Below are positions 32,322-44,103 of a stretch of 64,000 nt of DNA, piece after piece (position 1 is the first letter of the stretch; each line of letters opens with the position of its first letter). The notes below the pieces were generated by a model. It was not told where the DNA came from, ran no database searches, and saw nothing but the letters and a program-made list of their open reading frames with translations. Location of the stretch: the NCBI GenBank assembly GCA_037176725.1, contig JAZBRS010000020.1:58680001-58744000 (forward strand). Direction: 5' to 3'. Source of the stretch: Posidonia oceanica (lineage: Eukaryota; Streptophyta; Magnoliopsida; Alismatales; Posidoniaceae). The translations under genes and the position numbers were made by a program.

Positions 32322-34383
32322 GGGTTCTGATGGATCTGCATTTTAGGCTACTCTGCCCAGGCTGCCTTCATTCTGTCCTTAAGAGCTGACCATAGGATCT
32401 CCCCTCTGTCATTCAAATCATAAATTTTGTCTTTTACCACAAAGCAGTCTTCCAAAGTATGCCCATTCCTTTGATGGTATGGGCAGTACTTGGACATATT
32501 TGTATTTGGGGCATTTGGCTTGGGAATTGGAAGCTCTAAATCCCCGCTCTCGACCAACATCCTGAACACATCCTGGAGTGCCTCAGGAAGTGGCGAGTAG
32601 CTTTGTCTTTTCGGCCCCCTGTACGTTTCTGGTGGAGGAACATTACTGTAGTTCCTTTGCCCTTGTGGCGGTCCCCTGTACTGGTTGTTTGGTTGTCCCT
32701 GCTGAGCATATACAAGGTAATCGGATGACTGCTGGGGTTGATACTGTTGGGGTTGTTGTGGCTGGAACTGCTATGGTGGTGGCTACTGATACTGGGTGGG
32801 CTGCCCCTGGTACTGCATTAACTGACCTGGGTACTGGTTTAGTTGCCCCTAGTATGACGCTTGTTGTGGGGACTGGTGTTGCTGATTTCTCCACCCCTTC
32901 TGATTCTGCTGCGTTGTTAGCTACGCCATGCTTCCCGTGATGCCTTCTATGGTGTGCCCAGCAGTCTTCTTCCTCCCCTTTCCTTCGGGTTCTAGGAATG
33001 GTAGCTCATCCTTGTTACAGAGAACCCTTGCAGCCCTCTCATATAATCGTGGATATGTGTGGAAGTCACTGACAAGTAATCTAGTCCTAAGTGCCCTTGT
33101 GGTGTTTCTGACATAATCTCAACAGCTTGGCTCTCAGGGATGTAACATTCTAAACGAGTGGCCATGTCCCTCCACCTGCTGGCGAAGGTGACAAAGTCTT
33201 CATTGGCCCTCATCCTCTCTACAGTGAGATCTCCCACAGTGGGCTTGTGTGGCACCCGATGGCTATACTAGCTTAGAAAATTTTCCTCCACTGTCTTGAA
33301 ATCTTGGAGATCATGGGCCGTGAGTGTGTCAAACCATTTCAGGGCCTCCCCTTCTAGTGTCTTGAAGAAGAGGTAGACCGTGAGCCCATGGTCATAACAA
33401 TGGGGCAAAGCATCCACTATGATGGTGGCCAAATGGCTCCTTGGATCTTCTGTCGCATTGTATCTCCTCATCTTTGGCATTTTAAATCTAGGTGGAAGAG
33501 TGAAATAAGGAAATTTGGAGGTGTCAAAGCCTACCAGGGCTATTGATGTAACCCCTACCTCCACTAGTGCCTTTGAGATCATTTTCTTGACGTCCGGCCC
33601 TGACATGGCCTGTTGCTTTTGGTTTGGGTGCTCATGGGTTTGATGGAATTGTGGTGATGGAGGGTTATATGGTGGAGAAAAGGGTAGGGATTGAGGTGGA
33701 GTGTAGTAGTACTGCATAGTCAGGTGTGGTGAATAGGGTGCCCTTGGGTATTGTGGTTGGTGGTAGCTTGTTGGGAACAGTAAGGTCTAAGGTAGGGAGG
33801 GATAGGTTGGTGTTGCGTGGAATTGGGCGAATGGATTTTGGGTAGGGAAGTTTACCATGGGGTTTGGTGGTTTGGTGTAGGTGTGAGCATTTGGAGGGGG
33901 TTTAGGAGAGAAGGTTGGTGGACGGATGGAATATGCAGGCTCTTAAACGAGGGGTGATGCCGTGTTAGGAATTGATAGATCTCGTTAGTCGCTTCCTTAG
34001 ACAAATAAGAAGCGATCAACGCGCGGCACTACATGGGAGGTTACCCCGGGAAGCATGTGTTCAAGCGGGGTACTTTACGATTGTAGGCGGCTTGTTTCTC
34101 TTTCTCCTCCAGTCTCCTCTTCATAAGATAGACTCTTACTGTAATTAGGTGAAGAGAACACGGGTGTGGGGCCCCCAGAGGAGTAGTCAAATGGGATGGA
34201 GGCATGAGGGAACTTGCGATGGCCCATTTGTTGTGAGAAGTTGGGGGTTTCCGGTTCTTCCATGTGCGATACTGGAGTTCTGAACAGGAACTCACTTTGG
34301 CCCATTGAGTTGTTTGCTTGTGTCGCGAAAGTAGAGGTGGAGGACAAGTTGATGCGATTTTGGTGGTATTGATTGGCCTCCAT
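32322..34383 (-). pseudogene. gag of element C (different Tat-like family), decayed
   Basis: Begins MEANQYHQN at 34383. Readable parts are PHASIPFDYSSGG; then the core gag domain GFDTSKFPYFTLPPRFKMPKMRRYNATEDPRSHL, EGEALKWFDTL (33600-33280) and ANEDFVTFASRWRDMATRLE (about 33200). A Gln-rich stretch (32950-32650) follows, then a CHHC knuckle CPYHQRNGHTLEDCF (about 32480). At least five in-frame TAG codons, four in the Gln-rich part, fit CAG to TAG decay. It is cut at 32321 by element B. It is only distantly similar to the gag of A, B and H. Confidence 0.85.
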
Positions 34384-35730
34384 GGTAGAATGATTACAAG
34401 TGCTATTACAAATGTGTGGAAATGGAAATTATAGACTCTAAAAAGCAACTTACACAAGGTTCCTATGAAAAGAAAATTACAGACTCGATTTAATAAAATA
34501 AAAGGAAAGTAAACGACTACCTAGTAACTGTTCTGACGTCTCTGCGATCTGTGTTACTGGAAACAGCCAAACCATCCTACAAACAAGTCACGCTGGCACG
34601 ATCTGTCTGGAGTCGCCTATAAGATAGGCGACGAAACACGTCGTCGATTGGATCAGCGACGGAACAAGGCGCCTCTTGGATAGGTGGCGAAGTCCCCTAT
34701 CCTTTTGGCAGCCAGATCTGCCCTGGACAAATGATGAATCAAACAAAAAATTAACTAAACAAGTCTATTTCAAACAGAACGCAAATTTTACTTGTTCAAG
34801 TAGTTAATTAATCGTTTAATTTAACCTGCATGCTCTCAGTAATTAGGTTGCTAGGTTGGGGGTAAGGACAACTTTGTGGGATCTAAGGGTCACTCAATGG
34901 GATTTTTGACACTTTGGGTACCACCCTTTGACCTTCATTGGGGTCCATCAAGAGGGCCTAGGCGGCGGATTTGTCTCTCTAAAGAGGTGCCCGCAACCCA
35001 GGATTCTGTCCTTAGGGTCGTTTCCTAACAAACCACAAAGCAGTAAATAAACAAAGAATATTAGAGTATCAAGTATCTACCAAGGATTATTGTTGACTCA
35101 GAGAGAAGAAAGGAGTCAATAATAAAACCTTAGGACACCTTGAGTTCTCAATCTAACTATCACAACCACACCAAGTATGGGAGAGCAACTTGCACTGGCC
35201 CGGTTCGCTTGATTTGATTGTTTTAGTTAGAGAAAGATTCCCTCAAGGAACTTTCACTCTAATATCAGAAAGATAGTTTCCACCCTAGTGGTGGATGCAA
35301 ACAGACCTAAAAACCGTAAAAAAACTAAAATACGGTGAACAAGAATTTTTTTTATTTTTTATGCGACTGCAGATCAAAAAACAATGCAAGCTACAAAAAA
35401 CTACTGATCTGCAGTGGGAACCGTACCCTGAATGAGTCACTTGTGAGGAAGGTGCCTATATCAGTCGCCACAGAGAGGTGCGACTAGGATAGGCACCGCT
35501 TAAACAGGCGGCTTCATTTCAGAGTTTTCTGACCTCAGTAAAATCGACCCAGTCGTCGAAGCTATGGGTTTTACTAACGTTAGAAATAAAAGAAACTTGA
35601 TGAAAAGGTTTGGGTGTCGAGAAAACCTATACGCACGACAACCAAACCTGAAAACAACACCTAGATCTATAGAAAAAAAGGAAGGAAGGAAAAGAGCTCG
35701 CTCACGTAGCACGGAGGGTTGGCTCAAGCT
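34384..35730 (-). other. 5' UTR of element C
   Basis: No gene. A perfect hairpin GTCGCCTAT (34612-34620), AAG, ATAGGCGAC (34624-34632) has the same stem as the LTR hairpins, and GTCGC...GCGAC recurs near 35464-35485. 35330-35400 is AT-rich. Confidence 0.55.
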
Positions 35731-35749
35731 GGTCCCACCGTGATCGCCA
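35731..35749 (-). other. Candidate primer-binding site of element C
   Basis: In sense TGGCGATCACGGTGGGACC, five bases from the probable LTR end at 35755. The family differs from A, B and H, and so does this site. Chosen from position and the leading TGG only. Confidence 0.5.
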
Positions 35750-35754
35750 CTTTT

Positions 35755-37190
35755 TGTGGATGTGGATTTTGGGGGTTGTTGGATGAAGTAGTCGGCACAT
35801 CCACGACGTCATCTACTTGTTATGATCGCCACTCGTCGATTCGCTATGCTGGCTGACAAGACGTTTGGGGGAAATGTGGATGATGTGGGTCGTCGGCTCA
35901 CTAGATCAACGGTAGGATGTCATCCAGTGGCGTCCTCGATCTCTATGAGCAAGTTCCTTTCCTTCAAAACAAATAAATAGAGATCTAGGTAAGTCTGGGT
36001 GTTGTAAACAGATCGGATGAATAAGAAATAATGGAAATAAATGCAACTAATACTAACCAGGGCATGGTTCCCCGTATGCATATGCAATGGGTCCTATCTA
36101 AGGAATGCAATAATGAAAATAAAAGTGATAATCAGAAGAAATACCCCCTTCACCCTCGTGCTCTCATGGCATGGAGTGAGGAAGCAGAGGCATGAACGGA
36201 GCTCCAGTTTGAGGAAGATCTCGGGGATCAAAGGTTTCTCTTAGAGTTTTGACAGAGTGGAGTCTAGGGATCTCTCTCTTGATTTAGAAAATGGCTCCTA
36301 ACACTCAGAAATATCTACAACAACTCCTAACTCTCAAAAATGTCTCCCCTTGAGTAGTAGCTCTCAAGGCCTTTTTATAGAGGTGTGGGGTTTGAGTAGA
36401 TAGTATCTAGGAACTTTCTAAAGACGAAATTTAAATTAAAATGGATATTTTTCCCAGTTGCCGCTAGGACAAGCGATAGGCACAGATATCCCATTTTATT
36501 GACGTGGAAATGGCATGGGAGTCTGCTGCTTAGGCAACAGAATCATCCACATCAGCTAGTCGCCGCAGAATGTGGCACCCAGACACAAAGATCTTTATTT
36601 TTCAAAAATAAAATCCTAACTGATTAGTTACAAGCCTAGGGGTCTTATCCTTTGACCAAGTCCACACTCGTAACTACTGGAACAACCTAGATTTTTATCT
36701 TTGATTTTAAATTCAATTTTTGAATTAAAGATATATGATATACACATTTAAAATGAGATAATTAATTCAAAATATTATCTTAAGCCCAAATAAAGATCGT
36801 CATCCATTTTCCTAGGACTTTTCCTAATTAAATAATATGATATATGCTATATCATATATTTATGTTCATAGAAAAATCATAGAAATAATATTAATTATGG
36901 AAAAAAGGTTGTAGTACATTATATAAGTCCCATATATTATAAAAATTCCTAGGATGACAAAAAACTATCGGGAGAGAGAGGTATGCTATGTGTCACCTGT
37001 CCTCACGGCAACAATCCTAGTCGCGTGTCTTCTCAGCGACAATAATAGTTGCCTCTCTGAATGGCGACCAGAGTTGTTGCCTTATCAATTGGCGATAGAA
37101 CGGTCCTTTTGCATTTTCAACCCTATCTTTTATGTTAATCCAGAGAAACATGCTAAAGACCCGGAAAACATCAGAAATTCCATGAAATTA
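35755..37190 (-). mobile_element. Probable 5' LTR of element C
   Basis: Begins TGTGGATG next to the candidate primer site. It contains GTCGC (37020-37024)/GCGAC (37036-37040) and GTTGCC (37048-37053)/GGCGAC (37063-37068) hairpins and AT-rich parts. The right boundary is not resolved: no partner LTR is in the window, and 37190 is only where hairpin repeats of another kind begin. Confidence 0.45.
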
Positions 37191-37218
37191 TAAAAACATC
37201 TTCTTTAACATTAAGAAA

Positions 37219-37436
37219 CTCAAATCTGCCACTGATTTGAGCGGAATGAGGGCATTAACTCTGCCACAGTTAATGAGCTCTCACCGAATAAGGTTAAAGG
37301 GACTCAAACTTGCCAGTAGTTTGAGTAGAATAAGAGTGTTATCTCTACGACAACTAATGAACTTAAACTGAGAAAAAGTGTTCAAGGTACTCAAACTTGC
37401 CACTGGTTTGAGTGTGTTAGCTCTGCCACAGCTAAC
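37219..37436. repeat. Alternating two-hairpin repeat, about 84-bp period, three copies
   Basis: CTCAAAT (37219-37225)/ATTTGAG (37235-37241); CATTAACT (37253-37260)/AGTTAATG (37268-37275); CTCAAACT (37303-37310)/AGTTTGAG (37318-37325); CTCAAAC (37390-37396)/GTTTGAG (37406-37412); GTTAGC (37416-37421)/GCTAAC (37431-37436). Loops share CTGCCAC or TTGCCA. Stem pairs change together (T-A to C-G in the first type, A-T to G-C in the second). A degenerate second-type copy lies near 37340. Confidence 0.8.
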
Positions 37437-37627
37437 GACCTTGAATCAAGTAAAATTAGGCGATGGTTTTAATCAAATCATGGAAAAACTAGAAAATGTG
37501 TTATTTGGCCTAAGTTATGTGATTTAGGGCGTCTCAAGGGTTCCTATCCTTAATGAACTCTAGGAAATGCGAAAAAGGGATATCTATAGTATGCAACCTA
37601 AGCGTTTATGCAAATGATGAGAGACAT

Positions 37628-37880
37628 GTCGAGCTGTCGGGCTCATTGCCGGGTAGTTCGGGCTATCAGTCCATAGGAACGAAATGCCTGTCATTATGAC
37701 AGATGTCGTCTGGGTATTTAGGGATACCAGCCCACACAAGGAGAGAGCACGATACCGAGGACAGCGAAAAAAGATGCCCCTGGTATCAGGAAGATGATAC
37801 CAGGGGTGGCTTAAACGCTCCTAGCATCGGGAAGAGAGCTTGACAGTTTGACGGATGTCACCCGAGCAGTTAGGACTACT
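37628..37880. repeat. Composite hairpins homologous to the 3' UTR of element A
   Basis: GAGC-TGTCGG-GCTC (37631-37644), then TAG-TTCGGG-CTA; CTGTCAT-T-ATGACAG (about 37689-37703); CCCCTGGTATC (37777-37787)/GATACCAGGGG (37796-37806); TGACA (37841-37845)/TGTCA (37856-37860) with a TTGACGG loop. Order and flanks match 9032-9250, with different but complementary stems. This is probably the 3' UTR of another minus-strand element whose coding part is not next to it. Confidence 0.75.
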
Positions 37881-37899
37881 AGCCTAGAGACGGAGCAAA

Positions 37900-38965
37900 T
37901 TGGACCTCGTCCACCTAGAGCGAGGATCCAAGACAAATAGGACTTCATCCGCCCAGAGCAAAGTCACAAGAAAGAGGCAAACCTGTCCTTGTCCGCTCAG
38001 AGCAAGGAAGCAAGCAAACGGGACTTCGTCTGTCCAAGGCGAAGTCACGTAAAGAAGCAAGCTTGTCCTCATCCACCCAGGGCGAGGAAGCAAGCAAGCG
38101 GGACTTCGCCCACTCGAAGTGAATTCATGCAAAGAAGCAAGCTTGTCCACGTCCACCTGGAGCAAGGAAGCAAGCAAGCAGGACTTTGTCTGCCTGGAGC
38201 GAAGTCGCGCAAAGAACCAAGCTTGTCCTCGTCTGCCCAGAGCGTGCAAGCAAACAAGCGGGACTTTGTCCGCCCGGAGCGAAGTCACGCAAAGAAGCAA
38301 GCTTGTCCTCATCCTCCCGAAGCGAGGAAGCAAGCAAGCAGGGCTTCTTCCACCCTGAGCGAAGTCGCGCAAAGAAGCAAGCTTGTCCTCGTCTCCCCGG
38401 AGTGAGGAAGCAAGCAAGCGGGACTCCGTCCGCCCGGAGCGAAGTTGCGCAAAGAAGCAAGCTTGTCCTCGTCCGCCCGAAGCGAGGAAGCAAGCAAGCG
38501 GGACTTCGTCCGCCCGAAGCGAAGTCGTGCAAAGAAGCAAGCTTGTCCTCCTCCGCCCGGAGCGAGGAAGCAAGCAAGTGGACTCCATCCATCCAAAGAG
38601 AAGTCGCGTAAAGAAGCAAGCTTGTCCTCGTCCACCCAGAGCGAGGAAGCAAGCAAGCAAGACTTCGTCTGCCTGGAGTGAAGTCCTACAAAGAAGTAAG
38701 CTTGTCCTCATCCACCCAGAGCGAGGAAGCAAGCTTGTCCTCGTCCACCTGGAGCGAGGAAGCAAGCAAGCGGGACTTCGTCCACCCGGAGCGAAGTCTC
38801 GCAAAAGGAGCAAGCTTGTCCTCATCCGCCCGGAGCGAGGAAGCAAGCAAGCGAAACTTCGCCTGCCCGGAGCGAAGTCACGCAAAGAAGCAAGCTTGTC
38901 CTCGTCCACCCGGAGTGAGGAAGCAAGCAAGTGGGACTTCGTCCGCTTAGAGAGAAGTCGCGCAA
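37900..38965. repeat. 80-bp minisatellite made of two alternating 40-bp hairpins
   Basis: About 13 copies; the GCTTGTCC landmark recurs at 38061, 38141, 38221, 38301, 38381, 38461 and 38541, exactly 80 bp apart. Each copy holds TCCTCG (e.g. 38466-38471)/CGAGGA (38483-38488) and GACTTCG (38502-38508)/CGAAGTC (38520-38526), with near-identical loops TCCGCCCGAAG. Long open frames run through it on both strands, but the 80-bp period shifts frame each copy, and no protein family is visible. Confidence 0.9.
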
Positions 38966-38977
38966 AAGGATAGAGCT

Positions 38978-39110
38978 GGTAAGTCTTGGACTTACCCACC
39001 GGAAAACGGCTTAACGGGATAAGTTTCGGACTTATCAACCGGAGATAAAGGGAATACCAAAACCCGGAGGTATGGCAGAGGTCCGTAGACGGTCCCGTGA
39101 TAGTTAGGGG
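38978..39110. repeat. Two further hairpins next to the 80-bp repeats
   Basis: GGTAAGTC (38978-38985)/GACTTACC (38989-38996) and GATAAGT (39018-39024)/ACTTATC (39030-39036). Each is followed by a CACCGG or AACCGG tail, as after the hairpins at 7389-7435. GATAGTTAGGGGTGTC near 39100 is a last unit of the 7.4-8.3 kb family. Confidence 0.7.
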
Positions 39111-40200
39111 TGTCAGCCCAGAGAAGAGGACATATCACTAGTCTGCAACTGCATCGCTCTGAGGGGCAACTCGTGGCTTCTGTTCTGATAGGGGCATATG
39201 TACAATTATGCCAAATGCGGGGGTGTCCTTGTAAATTTACCGAGTTACGGGGTCTTTGTGCTCCCACTTGGTTGTTGCATGCTCCGAAGGATATATCAGG
39301 CTGAGGGGCTCTGTGGTTATGCCAGTAGTTGTGTAGAGTGTTGTAGGGGGCATTCCGCAGTTTCTTGGAATTATAGGGGCATCAGTGCAATTTTCCCAAA
39401 CTAAGGGTGCGCGGTGATTCATCCTGACTCGTGGGTAACTGATGGGCATTGTAATTGAGTTTTCTGCTTGGGAACGTTCTAAGTGGTTCTGGTGTCGATC
39501 TGGGGGAGATCTGACATTTTGATGAACTATAGGGGCGTTTGTGCAGTTTTCCTATGTTGTGATATCTATCGGCTATTTCTGGCTAGCCATGGCTCGTGGA
39601 GGCATCACCATGATTCCAAGGGCTCTGTTGCAGTCCTGTCCGAATTTGGGGCAGATTTGATGCTTCTGCAAAAGTCAAGGACTTATTTGCAATTTCCCGA
39701 CGTTTGTGCAAAGTTCTCAAATTCTGCTGACTTTTGCTGTTCTGCTGCCCACCCTGTGGCATTTGCTGTGCGGCCAGTGCTTGGGGATGTTCTTTTTCTC
39801 CATGACAGGCATGATTGGGCATGGGAACTCGATTTCAACATTTCTGTAAAAGCTAGGGGCATGTTTGCAATTTCACAACATTGTAGGAGCATCGAGCAAA
39901 TCTCCTGTCTTGAGGAGTTTCTGGCAACATCACCAGACTCAGGGAGCTAGCCACGATTTCTATCAAACTGAGGGTTACTGAAGCGGATCTGTGAAAGTTG
40001 GGGGTGCAACCGTAATTTTGCTGGGTAAATTGCATTTCCAAACCTAGCTGAGTTTTACCGGGAAAGCTAAGACGTTTTTAAAATACAGTGGGTCCCACCA
40101 GATCAACTGCTTCATATTGCACCCCATTGCATTCATAGTTTGTAAACCATATGCACTTCAAAGGGGAATAATGCATGCATCAACTTTAATCCCTCAAAAA
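39111..40200. other. Unassigned sequence with LTR/UTR-like words
   Basis: No convincing gene. The stretch repeats phrases such as AGGGGCAT-N-TGTGCAATTTTCC about every 100-130 bp (39195, 39363, 39530, 39850), reminiscent of the dispersed motifs of the large LTRs. Termini of an element could not be found. Confidence 0.35.
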
Positions 40201-41359
40201 ATTTCTTTATTTACTGATTGCTTCAATGCCCCCCAACACCTCCCTACATGCCTCTTCTTCTCTAACTCATCGTGCATGTCGCCTTCTCTTCCACCCTTGC
40301 TCTCCACCTCATCTCGGTGGCCTGGACTCGGCTCGCTAGCGATCGACGGTGGCGTGAGGCGTACGGTGGCGACTCGGCGGTGCGAGAGGGTGCTTCTTCG
40401 TAGGGGCTCCTGTAGGTGTGACGCGCGGCGGCGTGCGACGGTAGAGGGGCGTCCTACCAGCGGTCTGGTGCGGTTTTCCAACGAGCTCGACAAATGGTAA
40501 GCTCCACTCCCTTCTCTGCCCATTTTCGTGTTTCTCTCTTTTTTTCTCCCTATTGTGACGCTGGCGGCCATAGGGTTTGCCATGAGAGGGCCGGACATGG
40601 CTCGGACATCGACGGTGTGGGCTAGCAGCTCTGATGGCAGCGAGCTCGAGCCGTGAGGGCTTAGGCAGATGTTGCGGGCACGATGGGTCTGAGCCGTGAG
40701 GGCTCGGACCGGTTCTGGGGGACGGCCGGCTGGGCATGGTATGGACGGCTGGCAGGCTCAATTCGTGAGGGCTTGGGTAGATGCTACAGGCACAGGGGTC
40801 TAAGCCATGAGGGCTTGGACCCGTTCTAGGAACGGCCGGCTAGGCATGGCCTGGACGGCTGGTGGGCTCAAGCCGTGAGGGCTCGAGCGGATGCTGCGGC
40901 TGGTGGTGCTGGCCGAACGGCGATGTAGTGGTCGGTGGTGTGGTCGACCCTTTTTTCTATATACATTTTTCAACAACATTTGACCTATCTACAATGCTAG
41001 AGTGCCAATGCCTGATTTTTTTACTGTGCCTGGCCTTGATTGTTTGATCAATGCTTGTATGCTAGAGACCGCCCCTTGATTCTTGATCATCATGCTCGAT
41101 TATGACTGTGATCTATTTTGCATGAATCCTATGCTTGAATGCTTAGTTCTTGCAGTTCCATGTGCAAATCTAAATGCTTATGACCGACTTCTTGATTTTT
41201 GCCTGATATGCCATGTGTGTTACATGCTTCAATGCCAAATGTTGTGCCCGAGGATGCCTTGTTTATCAGCTTGTTTCAATTTTCATTGAGTGCTTGGATG
41301 TCTATATGCTTTGCTTATGCTGAACCTTGTAGCGTGCCCTGACTTTTGTCTGTTTTGGT
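40201..41359 (+). other. Possible 5' leader and first intron of the PMD-like gene, with a tandem repeat
   Basis: 40240-40498 is GC-rich and followed by a plausible donor (GTAAGC at about 40498). 40640-40900 is a tandem repeat of about 110 bp whose units contain GAGCC-GTGA-GGGCTC (40691-40705) or AAGCC-ATGA-GGGCTT (40802-40816), again a paired stem change. 40950-41340 is AT-richer with no gene. Confidence 0.4.
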
Positions 41360-43699
41360 AGTCTGACTCAGAGTATGTTAGCGCGGGCTCCCACGTGGTG
41401 AGTGGGAGTGGCTCGAGCTCACCGTCCTGGAGCCAGGGAGCCTCGAGTTCCCGGGTGTCCCACGGTGTCTCAGGCTCGCAGGGTTCGCGTGAGAGTTCGG
41501 GTAGCCCCGTGCCGGAGATTCTTCGAGAGGTAAGCTTTAATTAATGCTTCTGTTTCTATTGTTTCTGCTTTCTATTCTGCTAAACGAGGTCTGACTCTAC
41601 CTTTGTCTTTGGTAGGAGGCTGGAAACTACCGTGGTCGTCTGCTTAGCAAGGAGCACATCTGCGACCGGGACGACTTCGTAGTAAGCTCACTTCCATTTT
41701 GCTGGTAGTCCATCATTTCTGAATACATGTTAAGTTGCGAACTCTACATTTATTGTTCTACCAAGACGGTATGGCTGGGCGGGTGATGCGGTGCTACTGT
41801 GTGCCCATGCTGGCATACTTCCGGTGCCTCCCCTAGTTTCTCCAGGATTTCCTACTACACTAGAGTCCGTTTGGGAGCATTCTCTGAATCCCAGCGATCC
41901 ACGGCCACTACCAGTTTTTCCAGGCACTAGCGGAGCGGTGGTGGCACGAGACCCACATTTTTCATTTCCTGTACGAGGAAATGACTGTCCTGCCCAACCA
42001 CTGGGCTCTACTGATTGGGCTGAGCTTCGGCGGTGAGCCTATTGCTGGGAAGGCGGCACAGGGCTTCTCCAAGGTGCCACAACAGCTAGGGAGGACGGCC
42101 CCCGACGTCACTCGCTCATCGTACTATCTCCGACTAAAGTGGATACGGGAGTGGCCCCAATTCTGGCCTAACCCTGCACCTAGCTCGCGGGAGGCTAGCT
42201 ATGTTCTTCATCACTTCTTGCTCGAGCTGCTCGGGCTGATCTTTTGCGAGTCGTCTGGCTACTGCATTCACGTAGAATGGCTGATGTACATCGCAGATGT
42301 GGGTCAGCTTGGGCAGTATGACTGGGGTGGCGCAAGCTACGCCTACCTCCTCTACGGGCTTGACGAGGTGGTTCGAAAGAGCCATCGCTGCTACGTCGGC
42401 CTGTATCCACTGCTGACGGTAAGTATCTAGTCCGACTCTTTAATATCTACCTACTTGTTTAAATTCTGTTTATTCTGCCACATGTATTAACTATTTGACT
42501 GTTGATTTGACAATACTAGGCCATCGAGCACACTTGGCAGGGCCACTACTTCTTCTGCCTCCGCCCCGAGCTCCTGCTGCTACCCCGATAATGGTGCAAG
42601 CCGGACCACCGCGTTGCTTCGGGGGTCTACAGCTATGAGGCTTACCGATACTTGCTGGACCTGGTGGGCCCAGATGAGGTGAGCCAGGCAAAAGGTTCTT
42701 CTATTTCTTTACTTCAACTACTGTTTAAATGAACTGTTCTGATGTCTGGCTGCTATTCTGTTTACAGGTGGAGCTGCGGCCCTTCTCTCGCTACGAAGGG
42801 TTGGACTGGGCCCTACTGAACTCCACTTGGAGTTTAAGGAGGACCCAGGAGAAGTTCTTCAGCTTGAAGAAGTTCGCATACTACCTTCCGGGGCGCGTCC
42901 ATCATCAGTTCATGGACGACTTCAGCATCCCACTGCCTCCTCCAGAGGACATGGTGTCTCGGGCGGTGACCCGCACTACGGCCCAATTGTCTATCACTAC
43001 TGCTCTGGGTGCCAGGAGCAAGTACACCATCCAGGAGGTCAGTCAGGACGACTACCTCGACTGGTTTGGGCGGGTTGGTCGGCCACACCTGTTCTCTGAG
43101 GGGTTGAGGGAGAGCCAGCAGGGAATGTGGTTCATCGAAGACTGGGCCCAGGTAACTTGTCTTTTCATAGCTATGTACTATCTCTACTGTAGATACATGT
43201 TCTAAATTGTCTTTTAACCTTTGGCAGAACTTCGAGGACAGATTGGCAAACTTCTACGAGAAGATGCGGCGAGCGAAGGTAAATATGCCATTTAGCCATT
43301 TAAAATCCGCAAGTGCATGTTATTCTGTTTCTAACACCTTGCCTTTTCTGGAACAAGCGCAGCGGGAGCTGGCACTGGTGGAGGTATGAGCTTGATTTAG
43401 AACTGTCCGTAATACTTTCTTTGTATGCATGCTCTGACTATCCTATGTTTGCATTTCAAGGCAGTAGCCCCTTTGCTGCCGTTAACACCGGGTCAAGCGG
43501 TGGCTTCAGCATCGACTTCGACTTGGAGGATGTCTCTAACGCTGATGACCAGGCGAGGGAGAGCTACTTTGCCCCAGGCCCCTCGCAATCCCAGGCCACC
43601 TCTGCCATGATCGCCCGACGATTACATCGGAAAGCATCTCGGCGGGCCATAGCTGATGCGCAAAGGAGGGATGTAGACTCAGACAAGGAGGACGACTAG
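41360..43699 (+). pseudogene. Broken multi-exon plant-mobile-domain (PMD, aminotransferase-like) gene
   Basis: Predicted exons with GT-AG borders: to 41529; 41616-41681; 41766-42418; 42520-42678; 42768-43151; 43228-43278; 43363-43383; 43461-43699. Exon 3 has the PMD signature ERWWHETHIFHFLYEEMTVLPNHWALLIGLSFGGEPI, then YDWGGASYAYLLYGLDEV. Exon 5 has FSLKKFAYYLPGRVHHQFMDDF. The last exon encodes an acidic tail ending in DKEDD. The PMD occurs in MAIN/MAIL1-type nuclear proteins and in plant transposons. In-frame stops at 41834 (TAG), 41861 (TAG), 41885 (TGA) and 42589 (TAA) make it a pseudogene. Well-preserved splice sites suggest a spliced gene until recently. Whether it was a host gene or transposon cargo cannot be decided. 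The first exon is uncertain. Confidence 0.7.
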
Positions 43700-44103
43700 A
43701 GTCTGACTTGCCTGCCGTAGTAGTTTCCTTTTTATTGTTGTAGCCCGAACGTGTTAAAAAACCATGTAATCTGATTATGTTTGTAATACAAACTGCTTAT
43801 CTGGTTCTAAAATGTAAAACTGCTTTTGTGATAGCCTGTGTTGTGCCTTTGTATGATATGGATGAATGCATGGATTTGGTTGCAGGTGTTTGAAGATTTT
43901 ACGCCAACCGGGCGAGTTGAGCAATGCAAGCAAATTTGTGCAAAAGTCTACTATAAAATCCGCACGCTGAACACGCGCATTGAATACGCGCACCCAACCT
44001 ATGCAAAGTTTTTGCTTAGGGTCACGGGTCGCGCGAGCGGCTTTTTTCGGGTGCCTATATCTCTCACCCGTGAGTGCTTCTAAACTGTTCTCTGGTGTGC
44101 CCC
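43700..44103. other. Spacer between the PMD pseudogene and the DUF7745 fragment
   Basis: AT-rich after the PMD stop (43700-43860), which fits a 3' end. 43880-44090 has no recognisable gene. A CTATAAAATCC stretch at about 43950 is TATA-like and could have served the downstream fragment. Confidence 0.35.

Noticed and set aside
37900..38965. CRISPR-like regular repeats
   Set aside because: The whole 80-bp unit repeats with no unique spacers, and the context is a plant retroelement.
37884..39038. Long Arg/Leu/Ser-rich open frames on both strands, up to 384 codons
   Set aside because: They lie in the 80-bp minisatellite. The period is not a multiple of three and no protein family is visible, so they are by-products of a GC-rich repeat.
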